A stretch of DNA of 64,000 bases from Bacillota bacterium (GCA_023416585.1 JAEZHM010000134.1:1-64000), one strand, 5' to 3'; counted from the first letter of the stretch, positions 50,408-60,320 are shown. Translations and numbers: made by a program. Notes: generated from the sequence alone by a model not told the origin.

Positions 50408-50435
50408 AAAGCTATTTCATATTCTGTATTAAGGG

Positions 50436-51692
50436 CTACTGCTGAAGCACTTCAACACCGTTTGCCCATGTCTTGTCCAAATCCTGGATAACCTCATCTT
50501 TGGTCATATCATGTAAGTAGTAGCTTTGCATCAATTTGGCTGTTTCATCTCCTATACCAGCAGCGTAGATTACCTCATGGTGAGCCTTGCCCTGTTCCAC
50601 ATAGGTCATGGCTTCGGCAATCCAGGGGAAGGTGTCATACGTCATAAACGATGCGACCTGATTGAATTTCAAGCTCTCAAACAGCGCCGAGGAATCCACT
50701 GGATCAAGCAGGTAATTAAGAAGGTCAAGTGCTACTTCCTTGTTTTTGGTCGTCGGGGAAACGGCGACTGATGTTCCTACCGCAAATACAACTTTGGACC
50801 CTTCGGGATCATTACTCACTGGCAGTGGCGCCACACCAAATTCCATATCAGGATTGGATTTTAGTATGCTATCCGCAGCCCAAGGGCCCTGAACCCACAT
50901 GGCTGCCTTGCCATTGGCAAAATCCGCGCATCCGGTAGAATTGCCAACTTCAAAAGGTTTGTCCGTACCGTTCGCGTTGATAAGGTCGATGATGTCAAAC
51001 ACGCGCTCCACATCTTTGTAAGATGCCTGGCCGGCATTCATCTTCTCCACCCAATCCGGCTGAGTCGTATCGACGATCCCGGCCAAGGCCAAAACCATCA
51101 TCAACTGCGGGACCCAAGCCTCCTGATAGGCCAGAAGGAAAGGTGTTACGTTGTTCGCTTTCAGTTTCTCCACAACCGCTTTCATCTCATCCAGCGTCTG
51201 CGGCGGGGTGATGGCATTCTCGGCGAATATCTTTTTGTTATACAAGTAACCCCAAACAAGGCTTTCCATCGGAAGCGCAACAACTTTTCCATCGTAGGTT
51301 ACGCCTTCACGTACCTTGTCGAACACCGTAGGTACAAACGGTTGATCGGATAGATCCATTAAGTATCCAGCCTGATAGTAAAGAGGAATATCTGAGATGG
51401 CATGCAATGTGAAGAGATCAGGAGCGTCATTGGAAGCCAGGCGCGCCTTTAGAACAGGATAAACCTGATCCGAATTGGGCATTTCTGTTACGATCGTCAC
51501 ATCAATGTTCTTTTCGGCTAGCTCCTTTGCTTTAAACTGCTCAAAGTACTTGTCAAACTGTTCTTGGTATTGTGGCCACTCCATAAAAACCTTGAGTGTC
51601 ACTTGCTTGGGGGCTTCTGCGCTTGCCGCATAGCCGGTGGCGCAGAACAACAGAATGCAAAGAACCAGGGTCAGGGACAACGCCTTTTTCAT
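50436..51692 (-). CDS. Extracellular sugar-binding protein (family 1)
   Basis: This 418-residue protein has a signal peptide (LSLTLVLCILLFCATGYAAS). The Cys in that stretch is not in a good lipobox, so cleavage by signal peptidase I is as likely as lipid anchoring. The mature part is a family 1 binding protein: VTLKVFMEWPQYQEQFDKYF, APDLFTLHAISDIPLYYQAG, GKAAMWVQGPWAADSILKSN and AVGTSVAVSPTTKNKEVALD. It delivers an oligosaccharide to the permeases; with the GH51 enzyme nearby, arabinose-containing sugars are likely. Start ATG 51692 follows a GGGAGGC site. Confidence 0.92.
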   Translation of the reverse strand: MKKALSLTLVLCILLFCATGYAASAEAPKQVTLKVFMEWPQYQEQFDKYFEQFKAKELAEKNIDVTIVTEMPNSDQVYPVLKARLASNDAPDLFTLHAISDIPLYYQAGYLMDLSDQPFVPTVFDKVREGVTYDGKVVALPMESLVWGYLYNKKIFAENAITPPQTLDEMKAVVEKLKANNVTPFLLAYQEAWVPQLMMVLALAGIVDTTQPDWVEKMNAGQASYKDVERVFDIIDLINANGTDKPFEVGNSTGCADFANGKAAMWVQGPWAADSILKSNPDMEFGVAPLPVSNDPEGSKVVFAVGTSVAVSPTTKNKEVALDLLNYLLDPVDSSALFESLKFNQVASFMTYDTFPWIAEAMTYVEQGKAHHEVIYAAGIGDETAKLMQSYYLHDMTKDEVIQDLDKTWANGVEVLQQ

Positions 51693-51758
51693 TGTATTTG
51701 CCTCCCGTCAAATTTTTGTATCTTCATTATACTAAGTCATAACAGCATCGTCATTGCA

Positions 51759-52871
51759 TCACATTGTCTTTAATCTTTGCATTTTGTTAACGTATTCACT
51801 CTCATACATCTGCCTGGGAGTTATACCAAAGTATTTTTTAAAAACCCTATGAAAATAAGCGACATCTGAATATCCCATAAGCTCGGCCGTGCGCTTAATG
51901 GATATGCAGTGGTCCACGATCAGCCTTTTTGCTTCTTCCATCCTTTTGCGGGTCAGGTAATCCATCAGGCTTTCGCCGCTGAACCCTTTGAAAGCTCTGC
52001 ACAGGTATTCCTTGCTGATAAAAAAGTTTTGGGCTACCAAATCAAGCGAGATCATATCCCGGAAATGCCGATCCAAATATGCCTGCACCTCCTGGAGGTC
52101 GAGACTGCTGCCTTTTCGCCTGTTTGCTTCCATAGCATCAATCGTTTTGGCAAAAAGCTCTCTCATTACACTCATTACGTCCTCAAGGCTGTCCCACCCC
52201 TGTTTCAAAGTGCAATCGTCATGTCCCGTATTCCAGATATCCTCAAAGCTAACACCTTCCCCAGAGCAGAATTCCTGAAGCATTAAGATAAAATCATGGC
52301 CGATCCTGTCCATGTGGTTTGCGGTGTCAGGTTCTGCAAGACAAGCTAAAAATCCGTTTATTTGACCCAGCAAACGGAGAACTGAAGCTTTGTTCAGCTC
52401 AAGGAGACTTTCATACACCTGCTGCCGGAAAGCCAAATAACGTTTCAAATCTGCTTGATCTGAAAAATAGATGGGCGCGCAAGCCTTTTTCTTTTGTTGA
52501 TCCAACTCACAAACACAGCGTTCCAATGCCGCGTTGAGTTCATAGGGATCGATTGGCTTTACCAGGTACTCCACGGCCCTTGAGCGAATCGCCTGTTTCA
52601 AATAATGCAAATCAGTATGGCCGCTCATAACGATCACCTTGATATTTGTGTGCTGCGTTTCCGTTTTTCTTAGAAGCTCAATACCGTCAATACCGGGCAT
52701 CCTCATATCGGTAATCACAATATCCGGAGAAAGGCCGTCCATCAGATTGATACCATTGCTTCCGTCATTGGCTTCGCCGACAACCTTCAACGACAGCCTT
52801 TCCCAGTCACCCAGTTCTTTTACAACTTTTCTTGCCCAAGGCTCGTCGTCAATGATCAGCACATTATACAT
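51759..52871 (-). CDS. YesN-type response regulator (receiver plus AraC HTH)
   Basis: This 370-residue protein has a receiver domain at residues 1-120, with LIIDDEPWA, the phosphorylated Asp55 in IVITDMRMPG, IKVIVMSGHTD and the Lys of YLVKPIDPYE. A C-terminal AraC double HTH follows at about 260-365: LVAQNFFISKEYLCRAFKGF and KRTAELMGYSDVAYFHRVFK. It overlaps the sensor kinase gene by eight bases. Together they probably switch on the adjacent transporter and GH51 genes in response to extracellular sugar. Confidence 0.94.
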   Translation of the reverse strand: MYNVLIIDDEPWARKVVKELGDWERLSLKVVGEANDGSNGINLMDGLSPDIVITDMRMPGIDGIELLRKTETQHTNIKVIVMSGHTDLHYLKQAIRSRAVEYLVKPIDPYELNAALERCVCELDQQKKKACAPIYFSDQADLKRYLAFRQQVYESLLELNKASVLRLLGQINGFLACLAEPDTANHMDRIGHDFILMLQEFCSGEGVSFEDIWNTGHDDCTLKQGWDSLEDVMSVMRELFAKTIDAMEANRRKGSSLDLQEVQAYLDRHFRDMISLDLVAQNFFISKEYLCRAFKGFSGESLMDYLTRKRMEEAKRLIVDHCISIKRTAELMGYSDVAYFHRVFKKYFGITPRQMYESEYVNKMQRLKTM

Positions 52872-54636
52872 TTGATGACTCTCCTTTCAATATGGGTAGA
52901 AGCAGAATAACTGTCGTTCCCACACCTTCTTTACTGTAAACCCGAATACGGTACCGCCCCCCAAAGCGTAGCTTGAGCCTGGCATTGACATTATTCAAAC
53001 CGATCGCACTCCCTTGCTTCACACGGTCCGAGACATTCATTGTCTGCTCCGATACGGACTTTTCCATCAAAGCAGTACGTATTTGGTGAAGCCTATCACT
53101 GTTCATGCCAATACCGTTGTCATCAACGCGGACAACGACCGTGCCGCATATACGGCGCAGGCTTATGCCAACATGCCACTCTCCTTCTTTCACTTGCAAT
53201 CCATGCTCAAACGCATTTTCTACAATGGGCTGCAAGGTAAGTTTTGGTATTTTTAAGTTTGAAGATTCTTTGTCCGACGTTATGTCCACATGAAAACGAT
53301 CTGGAAATCTGCATTTTTGTATCAGCATGTATTTTTCCATATACTCAAGTTCTTCGGATATGGGCACCATTTCCTCATCCATATTGAGCGCATAACGCAG
53401 CAGATCACCGATGGCCTTGGTCACACTGTATATCTCCGGCGCTTTTCTGACAAGAGCCATTCCGCCAACCATATTAAGCGTGTTATTGAGAAAGTGGGGA
53501 TTGATTTGCGCTTGCAACGCTAAAAGCTGGGCATCTTTGACTTCACATTCGCGCTGATACTTTACTTCAATCAATTGTTTGATGCGTAGCATCATATTGT
53601 TATAGCAGTTTTCCAGCAAACTTATCTCATTTTTGCCTTCAACTACTTTTTCCTCGAAATTGCCGATTTCCGCATGCTTCATGACATGAGCCAGATTCAC
53701 TATCGGTTTGCTTATTTTGAGAGATAGCAGGATCGAAAAGAAAATAGAAGCAACCGCAAACAGGATGCCTGTCACAATACCTGTCGTCATGGTCGCTTGC
53801 GTCCTCTGTATGATTGCACGAAGGGGGATGGCCTTTATCAACTCCAACTGCCCGTCAGCTATTTTCTTAATAAAAAAATAGTGGCTATTAACCTTTTTTA
53901 CATTTATTTGAGAGGCTGAAGCATTGTTGCTAAAAATCAAATGAATTTCATCATCTGAGATGTCTAAAAATTTAGATCTTGCCAGAATCTCTCCCAGATC
54001 ATTTATAACATAGAAGGCGCTTTCCGATTCTGAAGTCAAAATATCATTGACCTTTTGCCATACACTGTTGTTGATTAATACAGATATTCCGCCAAGAAGC
54101 TTTTGATCCGTGAAGCGGTTGATGCTGTGCAGAACATGGACACCTTTCTCTGATTGCTTGAAATACATGCTGATAGGGCCATCCGCCATACGGCTCCAAA
54201 TGCTGTTATTGATGATGACACCGGAAAAGGATCCGCTGCTGGCATAGTTTACCGTTATGCTTTTCATATGACCATGGTTGAGTAAAGCTAGTTCATCAAT
54301 ATACTTGGCGTTTGCATAAAACGCTTGCATCAGTATTTTTCGTATGTCACTAAATGTGCCAAGCTTAGTATTCTTATTTTCATAATCGAAGTTCTGGACA
54401 TCGTTCATAAGCTGGTCATTGATCTGCAGCGAATAGAAAAGCGCATTAAGGTTTGTGATAATTTCGTTTAGATATTGATCGGCCCACATCATACATGCAT
54501 AATTCGTATTAATGATTTCGTTTTCACTCATTTTTCGAACATTGTTCGTGGTAAGGATGGTAATGATGATAACCGGTATCGTTGTTATGCACAATGTGAA
54601 CAGCATAAGACGATAACGAATGCTGGAACGCCGCAT
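52864..54636 (-). CDS. YesM-type sensor histidine kinase
   Basis: This 590-residue protein has an N-terminal membrane helix (LMLFTLCITTIPVIIITIL), an extracellular sensor of about 250 residues, a second helix (IVTGILFAVASIFFSILLSL), a HAMP region and a His_kinase domain with QAQINPHFLNNTLNMVGGM (phospho-His near residue 380). ATP-binding boxes are VRVDDNGIGMNS and GSAIGLNNVNARLKLRFG. This is the standard partner of a YesN-type regulator. Confidence 0.94.
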   Translation of the reverse strand: MRRSSIRYRLMLFTLCITTIPVIIITILTTNNVRKMSENEIINTNYACMMWADQYLNEIITNLNALFYSLQINDQLMNDVQNFDYENKNTKLGTFSDIRKILMQAFYANAKYIDELALLNHGHMKSITVNYASSGSFSGVIINNSIWSRMADGPISMYFKQSEKGVHVLHSINRFTDQKLLGGISVLINNSVWQKVNDILTSESESAFYVINDLGEILARSKFLDISDDEIHLIFSNNASASQINVKKVNSHYFFIKKIADGQLELIKAIPLRAIIQRTQATMTTGIVTGILFAVASIFFSILLSLKISKPIVNLAHVMKHAEIGNFEEKVVEGKNEISLLENCYNNMMLRIKQLIEVKYQRECEVKDAQLLALQAQINPHFLNNTLNMVGGMALVRKAPEIYSVTKAIGDLLRYALNMDEEMVPISEELEYMEKYMLIQKCRFPDRFHVDITSDKESSNLKIPKLTLQPIVENAFEHGLQVKEGEWHVGISLRRICGTVVVRVDDNGIGMNSDRLHQIRTALMEKSVSEQTMNVSDRVKQGSAIGLNNVNARLKLRFGGRYRIRVYSKEGVGTTVILLLPILKGESSNV

Positions 54637-54688
54637 ACGCGTTTCTCCCTTTCATTACCTACTGCAGAAAAATTAACGCATTATATGG

Positions 54689-56194
54689 CTAATCGATTTG
54701 GATTCGAATAACATTCCATGACGGTGCGGGCAATAGCGCTTTGAGTACACCGTTTTCTATAGCCGCGCCTTCTGATTTATGCGGGACGACGTTATATGGA
54801 TCGGCTTCCGTATTCACGGCAAAAAGGTCCTGATTCACCAGAACAGAATGCTCGATTACGCTACAGTCGCCGAAGCTCCTCAAATCACATTCCAAAAGGA
54901 GGGGCTCCTCCAGACCCCTATTGACAGCAAATATCGTGATCTCTTTTTCCTTCTCATGATAGATAGCCACTGAATCCATATAGGGTATATCCGAAAAATC
55001 ATGAGAATCATACTTCGGGCTCTGAATGATCGAATGCAGAACGGCGCCCCGGCCATAGAAAGAAGCATCTTTATATGGGTAATAGATGGTCTGTCTCCAT
55101 GCGCCGCCGCTATCACTGGTCATAATCGGAGCAATCACATTGACCAGTTGTGCCAAACACGCGATTTTGACCCTGTCGGCATGCCGCAAAAGCGTTATGA
55201 GCATCAACCCAACAACGATAGCGTCTTCAAAATTATAAACATCTTCCGCCAGGTGTGGCGCAATGCTCCAACGCTCAATTTTGCGATCAGATTCACCGGT
55301 ATGATAAGCTGCATTCCATTCATCAAAGGATAACATCATGGTTTTTGGCGACCGTTTCTTGGCCTTCACATAATCGCATACAGAAACGACGGAATTTATG
55401 AAACGATCCATATCAAGTGTGCGTGCAAAATAATTGCCCGTATCGTGCTCATTGTTGCCGTAATATGTATGAAGCGACAGATAATCAACGCTCTCATATG
55501 TGTGTTCGAGCACTGCAGCTTCCCAGTCCGGGAATGTAGGCATATCCTTGGAGGAGCTTCCGCAAGCGACCAACTCAATAGAAGGATCGATTCCCTTCAT
55601 GACCTTTGCTGTCTCGCAGGCAAGCCTTCCATACTCATCGGCTGTTTTTCGCCCAATCTGCCAAGGGCCGTCCAATTCATTCCCAAGACACCAGACAGGT
55701 ATGCGGTGCGGCGTTTCGAAACCATGCTGCCGCCTTAAGTCACTCCAATAGGTGCCTTGATCTAGGTTACAATACTCAACAAGATTTCGCGCCGCATCGA
55801 TTCCACGGGTGCCGAGGTTGACAGCCATCATGACCTCAGATCCCGCACGTTTGGCCCATTGTGCAAATTCGTTTGTACCGAATTTGTTGATCTCAATTGT
55901 GCACCATGCAAGTTCTCTTCTTCGGGGTCGTACTTCAACTGGGCCTACACCATCCTCCCAGTTATATCCTGAGACAAAATTGCCGCCCGGATAACGGACG
56001 ATAGGTACATCAAGCTCTTTAATTAATTGCAAAGTATCTCTACGGAATCCCATCTCATCTGACATCGGGTGTTTGGGATCAAAGATACCCCCATATACAC
56101 ATCTGCCCATATGCTCAATAAAAGAGCCAAAAATGCGTCTATCAGTGATTCCTATTTCCATGCCTTTGCTTGTTATTAGTCTTGCTGCTTTCAT
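54689..56194 (-). CDS. GH51 alpha-L-arabinofuranosidase
   Basis: This protein of about 501 residues has no signal peptide, so it is intracellular. It is a glycoside hydrolase family 51 enzyme: SFIEHMGRCVYGGIFDP at the N-terminus, VRYPGGNFVSGYNWEDGVGP, the acid/base Glu173 in CLGNELDGPW and the nucleophile near Glu292 in LSFDEWNAAY. It would cut terminal arabinofuranose from imported arabino-oligosaccharides. The start at 56194 follows AAGGAGCAAAAA. It lies next to the kinase and transporter genes, defining an arabinoside-use locus. Confidence 0.94.
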   Translation of the reverse strand: MKAARLITSKGMEIGITDRRIFGSFIEHMGRCVYGGIFDPKHPMSDEMGFRRDTLQLIKELDVPIVRYPGGNFVSGYNWEDGVGPVEVRPRRRELAWCTIEINKFGTNEFAQWAKRAGSEVMMAVNLGTRGIDAARNLVEYCNLDQGTYWSDLRRQHGFETPHRIPVWCLGNELDGPWQIGRKTADEYGRLACETAKVMKGIDPSIELVACGSSSKDMPTFPDWEAAVLEHTYESVDYLSLHTYYGNNEHDTGNYFARTLDMDRFINSVVSVCDYVKAKKRSPKTMMLSFDEWNAAYHTGESDRKIERWSIAPHLAEDVYNFEDAIVVGLMLITLLRHADRVKIACLAQLVNVIAPIMTSDSGGAWRQTIYYPYKDASFYGRGAVLHSIIQSPKYDSHDFSDIPYMDSVAIYHEKEKEITIFAVNRGLEEPLLLECDLRSFGDCSVIEHSVLVNQDLFAVNTEADPYNVVPHKSEGAAIENGVLKALLPAPSWNVIRIQID

Positions 56195-56215
56195 TTTTTG
56201 CTCCTTAAATACCAA

Positions 56216-56972
56216 TTGATTAACTTATATTATGGAGTCAAAAATGAATATCGTCAATTGTACATTTTGCTACATATTATTGGACAATATTGACACAGTA
56301 CTATGTCTTGTGATTGAGACTTTGAGGCCCTCTTCAAAACAGTTGTAAAGAAACGCGCCCTTTTCGCCGCTCTTGTACAATATGCATAAAATGCAACCCA
56401 AAAACCAAGCGATTTCAGGGCTCTTTCTGGTCAAGGTGACAGGATTTGAACATGCGACCTTTTGGTCCCGAAATAGAATTTCATAGAGGTGTGCAAAATT
56501 ACACGGATGCCAGTTATAGATTAAAAACCGCAGCAAGGGTGTGCAAGGGTGTGCATCGATTTCTCGCAACGATACGGACCAAATATGTGAGTGAAAATGC
56601 CTTGTGAGCCTAACCGTGTATTCCTGCAAATTATCCCGTAAAAGCTCCATATCAAGCTGCATTTTGCAGGCATAGAAAAATGCCCGTCTCATTTGACGAG
56701 CATTTTTCCGTAACTAATGTCCCTTTTCATGTCTAATCCGACATTAGTTACGCGGGTGCGTTGGGTGCATGACGGGTGCATAATTACACGTACATGAAGA
56801 GCGTTGATTGGTGAAAGTACAGATAGCACATGGACAGCGGGACTTTTATCGATAGGGATGCCATGGTGTGGTTAGCCTGCCCATTCCGAAGAACATGACT
56901 TCGGACGGGTCCCCTTTCCACATGAATCAAAAGGGAACTGCAACTTCTGGTTCCGCCCATACAAAATCTCTA
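56216..56972. other. Gap: tRNA scar flank, inverted repeat, no gene
   Basis: This stretch holds the second tRNA-Pro scar (56341-56469). To its right are several TGCANAATTACACG-like short repeats (near 56490 and 56773) that could be integrase arm sites, and a 12-bp inverted repeat, GTAACTAATGTC and GACATTAGTTAC, at 56711-56752. Long frames here look accidental. I see no convincing gene. Confidence 0.45.
56341..56469 (-). repeat. tRNA-Pro 3'-half scar with conserved flank, copy 2
   Basis: Read on the minus strand, 56469-56428 gives GGGACCAAAAGGTCGCATG, TTCAAATCCTGTCACC and TTGACCA, the 3' half of a tRNA-Pro from the anticodon loop onward. The downstream flank to 56341 matches copy 1 at 47935-48021. 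The two copies lie in the same direction, 8.4 kb apart, around the arabinoside locus. No 5' half is present, so it is a remnant and not a tRNA gene. Confidence 0.7.
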
Positions 56973-58325
56973 CTATTTTACCAAGGCCAAGGTCCGTCTA
57001 GCAAGGTCTGTGATGGCCAAGCAACCATAACTCGACACACAGGTATGTACAATATTATTCAAAGGTATGAACCACTCCTGGGGAAGAGCCATTGCTCCTT
57101 TAGCTGCTCCGATTACGGATGCGATGGTGGCTGAATTGCAGTCTGTATCAAAGCCTGCCGTAGTTCCAAATGCCATGGAGGGAACAAAGGCCATACTATG
57201 GTACAAAAGACCAGCCGTCACAAGCAGGGCATTTGGAATAGTATGACACCAATGATGAGGGTTAGTTTCGTCGTATTCTTTGTAAAAGTCTGCAAGAAAC
57301 ATCTCTACTGTTATACCCATTTCCCAACCCGTTAATAGATCATTTACCTTTTCATAAAGTCGGCACTTTTGGGGAATCTGTCCCATGCCAGCCCGGATGA
57401 TCAACGCAGGGTCATCTGTTAAAAATGCAGCAGCTATCATGGCAGCAGAATACATTTCACCGTAGATTCCATTTTTTACATGGGAAATACTTGCATCCCG
57501 GAAGGCCATATCCGCCGCTGTTTCTGGATCACCAGGGTTTACATATCCAAATAGATCACCCCTGATCTGTGCGCCGATCCATTCACGGTAGGGGTTATGC
57601 TTAATTGCTGATAGCGGTGGGAGAACCATATTGGCCATATTGATATATGCCATGCGTTCAGCTGTACAAGTTCGTAAAAGTGGTAGGGAGGCAAGCCATT
57701 CCTCCCCTACATTATAAGATGAAAAATCCCTTCCATGATGCTCTAAAAGCTTTAAGGCAAAGACAGTATAGCTCGTATCGTCATCCTCAGGCATGGCATC
57801 CACATGATTGATCCAGTTCTTGTATCTGGAGCCATAAGGTCCGCCATCATCCTGTACATCATATTTTTTCCTAAGAACTTCAGAAACGTATGAGGACATG
57901 TACCTTGTCACTGGGAGATTACCGGTATCATGTAAAAACCCCTGGATCCGTTGGCGGTGCCAACCCTCTACTGGCTGGCCAAAAAGGCAACCAGCACAAC
58001 GGGCTAGCCATGCGCCAAGAATGCGATCATATAAAGCTTCCTCAGAAAGGGTTGTAAACGGCAGAGAAACGGCAGGCCCACGCTGCGCATGGATATCCGC
58101 GATGGTATTGGGCTCAACATAGTGATAACCTGTCTTAAGTGGCAAGGTCTGGATGATGTCATAAAGATCGTCTGCTCTTTTGTAAAGAAGGGGATTCCTT
58201 GTATCTTTGCAAAGGGCGTCTAGCTCTTTTTCCACTGAAGATAGGTCTCGCCCCTCCTCAGAAGCTTGTATTCGTTCGATGGCTAGATCATACAGGCCCT
58301 TCATCCAAGGCTGACTTGTAAGCAT
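56973..58325 (-). CDS. ADP-ribosylglycohydrolase family protein
   Basis: This roughly 450-residue protein belongs to the ADP-ribosylglycohydrolase (DraG-like) fold. Metal-binding Asp/Glu positions are visible: RILGAWLARCAGCLFGQPVEG, then PEDDDTSYTVFALKLLEHHG, and the C-terminal TAGFDTDCNSATIASVIGAA. An N-terminal extension of about 95 residues precedes the core. The start at 58325 follows GAGAGGAATACGGAT. In sugar loci such proteins may hydrolyse other N- or O-glycosides or ADP-ribose-like nucleosides, and the substrate here is unknown. It lies downstream of the Lpl-type transporter. Confidence 0.85.
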   Translation of the reverse strand: MLTSQPWMKGLYDLAIERIQASEEGRDLSSVEKELDALCKDTRNPLLYKRADDLYDIIQTLPLKTGYHYVEPNTIADIHAQRGPAVSLPFTTLSEEALYDRILGAWLARCAGCLFGQPVEGWHRQRIQGFLHDTGNLPVTRYMSSYVSEVLRKKYDVQDDGGPYGSRYKNWINHVDAMPEDDDTSYTVFALKLLEHHGRDFSSYNVGEEWLASLPLLRTCTAERMAYINMANMVLPPLSAIKHNPYREWIGAQIRGDLFGYVNPGDPETAADMAFRDASISHVKNGIYGEMYSAAMIAAAFLTDDPALIIRAGMGQIPQKCRLYEKVNDLLTGWEMGITVEMFLADFYKEYDETNPHHWCHTIPNALLVTAGLLYHSMAFVPSMAFGTTAGFDTDCNSATIASVIGAAKGAMALPQEWFIPLNNIVHTCVSSYGCLAITDLARRTLALVK

Positions 58326-58408
58326 ATCCGTATTCCTCTCATCTTCAGTTGTAATCCAATGCACATATCAACTGCAATAAACATTCTCTTTTCTCATACA
58401 ATCGTGGC

Positions 58409-59296
58409 TTATCCTTTAACAGCGCCAATCATTATTCCTTTAACAAAATATTTTTGCACAAAAGGATACACGACAAGCATAGGGATGAGTGCAACAAACA
58501 CTTTTGCTGCGTTTAATCCTTTGTTGGACATTTGTGAAGCACGAATAAGCTGTTCTGTGCTAAGCCCAGCATTCAAGTCCACTGTCACAGAGAATGAACG
58601 GATATAAGTCATTAAAGGATAAAAATCAGCCTTTTTGGATAGCACCATACCTTGAAAGTAATCATTCCAGTAGTTCACCCCAACAAATAACGCAATCGTA
58701 GCTATGGTAGGGACGGAACAAGGGATAATAATGGTGAATAGGATGCGCCAAGGGCCAGCACCATCGACAATAGCGGCCTCTTCTAGTTCTTTAGGGATAC
58801 TTTTAAAAGCATTCATAATCAAAACACAATAATAGATTGGTAAACCACCACAAAGAATAAGCCCGATGAAACTGTTGGTCATTTGATAGCTTACCATAAA
58901 CATATACCATGGTACCATTCCGCCTCCAAACACCATGCAAAAGACAACCAACCACATTAAAGGGTTTCTGGCCCTAAATTCTGCTCTGCCTTTAGAAAGT
59001 GGATATGCAATCATAATGCTTACAATTAAGGTAAACGGAGTTCCAACAGCTACACGAGCCACCGAACGAAAAAAGGAGACATAAAACACTGTATCCGATG
59101 TAATTGCTGAATAATTGAGCAAATTGAAACCCATTGGCCAGACCGTTACCAAACCCGCATCAACAGCGGTTTTAGCGGATAAAGAAACACATAAGGTGTA
59201 CCATAGTGGAAAAAAACAAGAAAATGTTGCAATACCTAAAATAAAACCATTTAAGCCATACAGAGCACGACTGGCGGGTGATTTATTTTCAACCAT
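58409..59296 (-). CDS. Carbohydrate ABC transporter permease (LplC type)
   Basis: This 295-residue protein has six membrane helices, the EAA loop KELEEAAIVDGAGPWRILFT and the C-terminal QKYFVKGIMIGAVKG ending of LplC/YtcP-like permeases. The start at 59296 follows GGAAGGGAG. It pairs with the LplB-type permease 27 bases upstream. Confidence 0.93.
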   Translation of the reverse strand: MVENKSPASRALYGLNGFILGIATFSCFFPLWYTLCVSLSAKTAVDAGLVTVWPMGFNLLNYSAITSDTVFYVSFFRSVARVAVGTPFTLIVSIMIAYPLSKGRAEFRARNPLMWLVVFCMVFGGGMVPWYMFMVSYQMTNSFIGLILCGGLPIYYCVLIMNAFKSIPKELEEAAIVDGAGPWRILFTIIIPCSVPTIATIALFVGVNYWNDYFQGMVLSKKADFYPLMTYIRSFSVTVDLNAGLSTEQLIRASQMSNKGLNAAKVFVALIPMLVVYPFVQKYFVKGIMIGAVKG

Positions 59297-59323
59297 TCTT
59301 TTCAACTCCCTTCCGAGTTGTGA

Positions 59324-60253
59324 TTAGAAGATTTTATAATCAGCGTACTTATAAGCAAATACATAAGATACTAAAATGAATACCATCCCGATTAACGATT
59401 TAATTAACCCTGCGGCAGTGCTGATGGAAAAGTCCATTTTGATCAGACCCATGCGATAGACCCAAGTGTCTATAATATCACTAGTAGACATAACCATGGT
59501 GTTGTACATGCTGAATATCTGTTCAAAGCCCGCGTTCAAGATACCACCCAAGGAGAGCACCATGACCAAAATGATGGTTGAGGATATGCCAGGCAGGGTA
59601 ACATGACGCAGCTGCTGAAAGCCGTTCGCTCCATCCAGGCTGGCGGCTTCATATAATTCTGGGCTGACTCCTGAAATTGCTGCAAGGAAGATAATAGCGC
59701 CGAATCCGGTTTCCTTCCAAATGTCACTATAAATGATCAAACCTCTAAAAAAATCTGCATTTCCCATCCATACTTGCGCTTCATGTCCAAACAATACTCG
59801 CAAACTATTGAAGATGCCGTCATAGGCAAAGATGCTTCCCATAATATTTCCCAAGATGACCCAGGAGATAAAGTGAGGGAGATAGGTTACTGTTTGTACG
59901 AGCTTTTTATACCGTAAATTCTTTAGTTGATTAATCATGAGAGCAAACGTTAAAGGGACAAGCAGGTTCAAAACAATTTTCGATAGCGCGATTATCAAAG
60001 TGTTGGCAGACACCCTCCACACTTCCGACAAGGAAAACAGATATTCAAAGTTTTCCAAACCAACAAAACTGGAGCCCCACATCCCTTTTTTGGGACGGAA
60101 ATCCTGAAAGGCCATGACGATGCCGCTCATGGGGAAGAGTTGAAAAAAAACCAGCCATAAAAGGCCTGGCAAGCACATGAGCAAATAGATCAATTGGACG
60201 TTTTTTGTTCCTGGGATATTGCTTCTCAAGGAAATACGCTTACCTTTTGCCAT
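59324..60253 (-). CDS. Carbohydrate ABC transporter permease (LplB type)
   Basis: This protein of about 309 residues has six helices and an EAA loop (LYEAASLDGANGFQQLRHVT). Its N-terminus (YLLMCLPGLLWLVFFQLFPM, then GIVMAFQDFRPKKGMWGS) is characteristic of LplB/YtbP-like permeases for complex polysaccharide breakdown products. The start at 60253, MAKGKRISLRS, follows AGGAGGCCAAACGA. The open frame to 60313 crosses the stem-loop and is not used. Confidence 0.93.
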   Translation of the reverse strand: MAKGKRISLRSNIPGTKNVQLIYLLMCLPGLLWLVFFQLFPMSGIVMAFQDFRPKKGMWGSSFVGLENFEYLFSLSEVWRVSANTLIIALSKIVLNLLVPLTFALMINQLKNLRYKKLVQTVTYLPHFISWVILGNIMGSIFAYDGIFNSLRVLFGHEAQVWMGNADFFRGLIIYSDIWKETGFGAIIFLAAISGVSPELYEAASLDGANGFQQLRHVTLPGISSTIILVMVLSLGGILNAGFEQIFSMYNTMVMSTSDIIDTWVYRMGLIKMDFSISTAAGLIKSLIGMVFILVSYVFAYKYADYKIF

Positions 60254-60276
60254 TTCGTTTGGCCTCCTATTTAAAA

Positions 60277-60320
60277 AAGTGCCATGGAAAGAATATAGGT
60301 TATTGCTTTCCATGGCACTT
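60277..60320 (-). terminator. Terminator-like stem-loop between binding-protein and permease genes
   Basis: A perfect 15-bp stem (AAGTGCCATGGAAAG with CTTTCCATGGCACTT) and 14-base loop is followed on the minus strand by TTTTTTAAA. As in the first sugar locus, it follows the solute-binding gene and would lower permease expression relative to the binding protein. Confidence 0.75.

Noticed and set aside
56270..56692. Minus-strand ORF of 140 codons
   Set aside because: It runs across the tRNA scar and its composition looks non-coding; no ribosome binding site.
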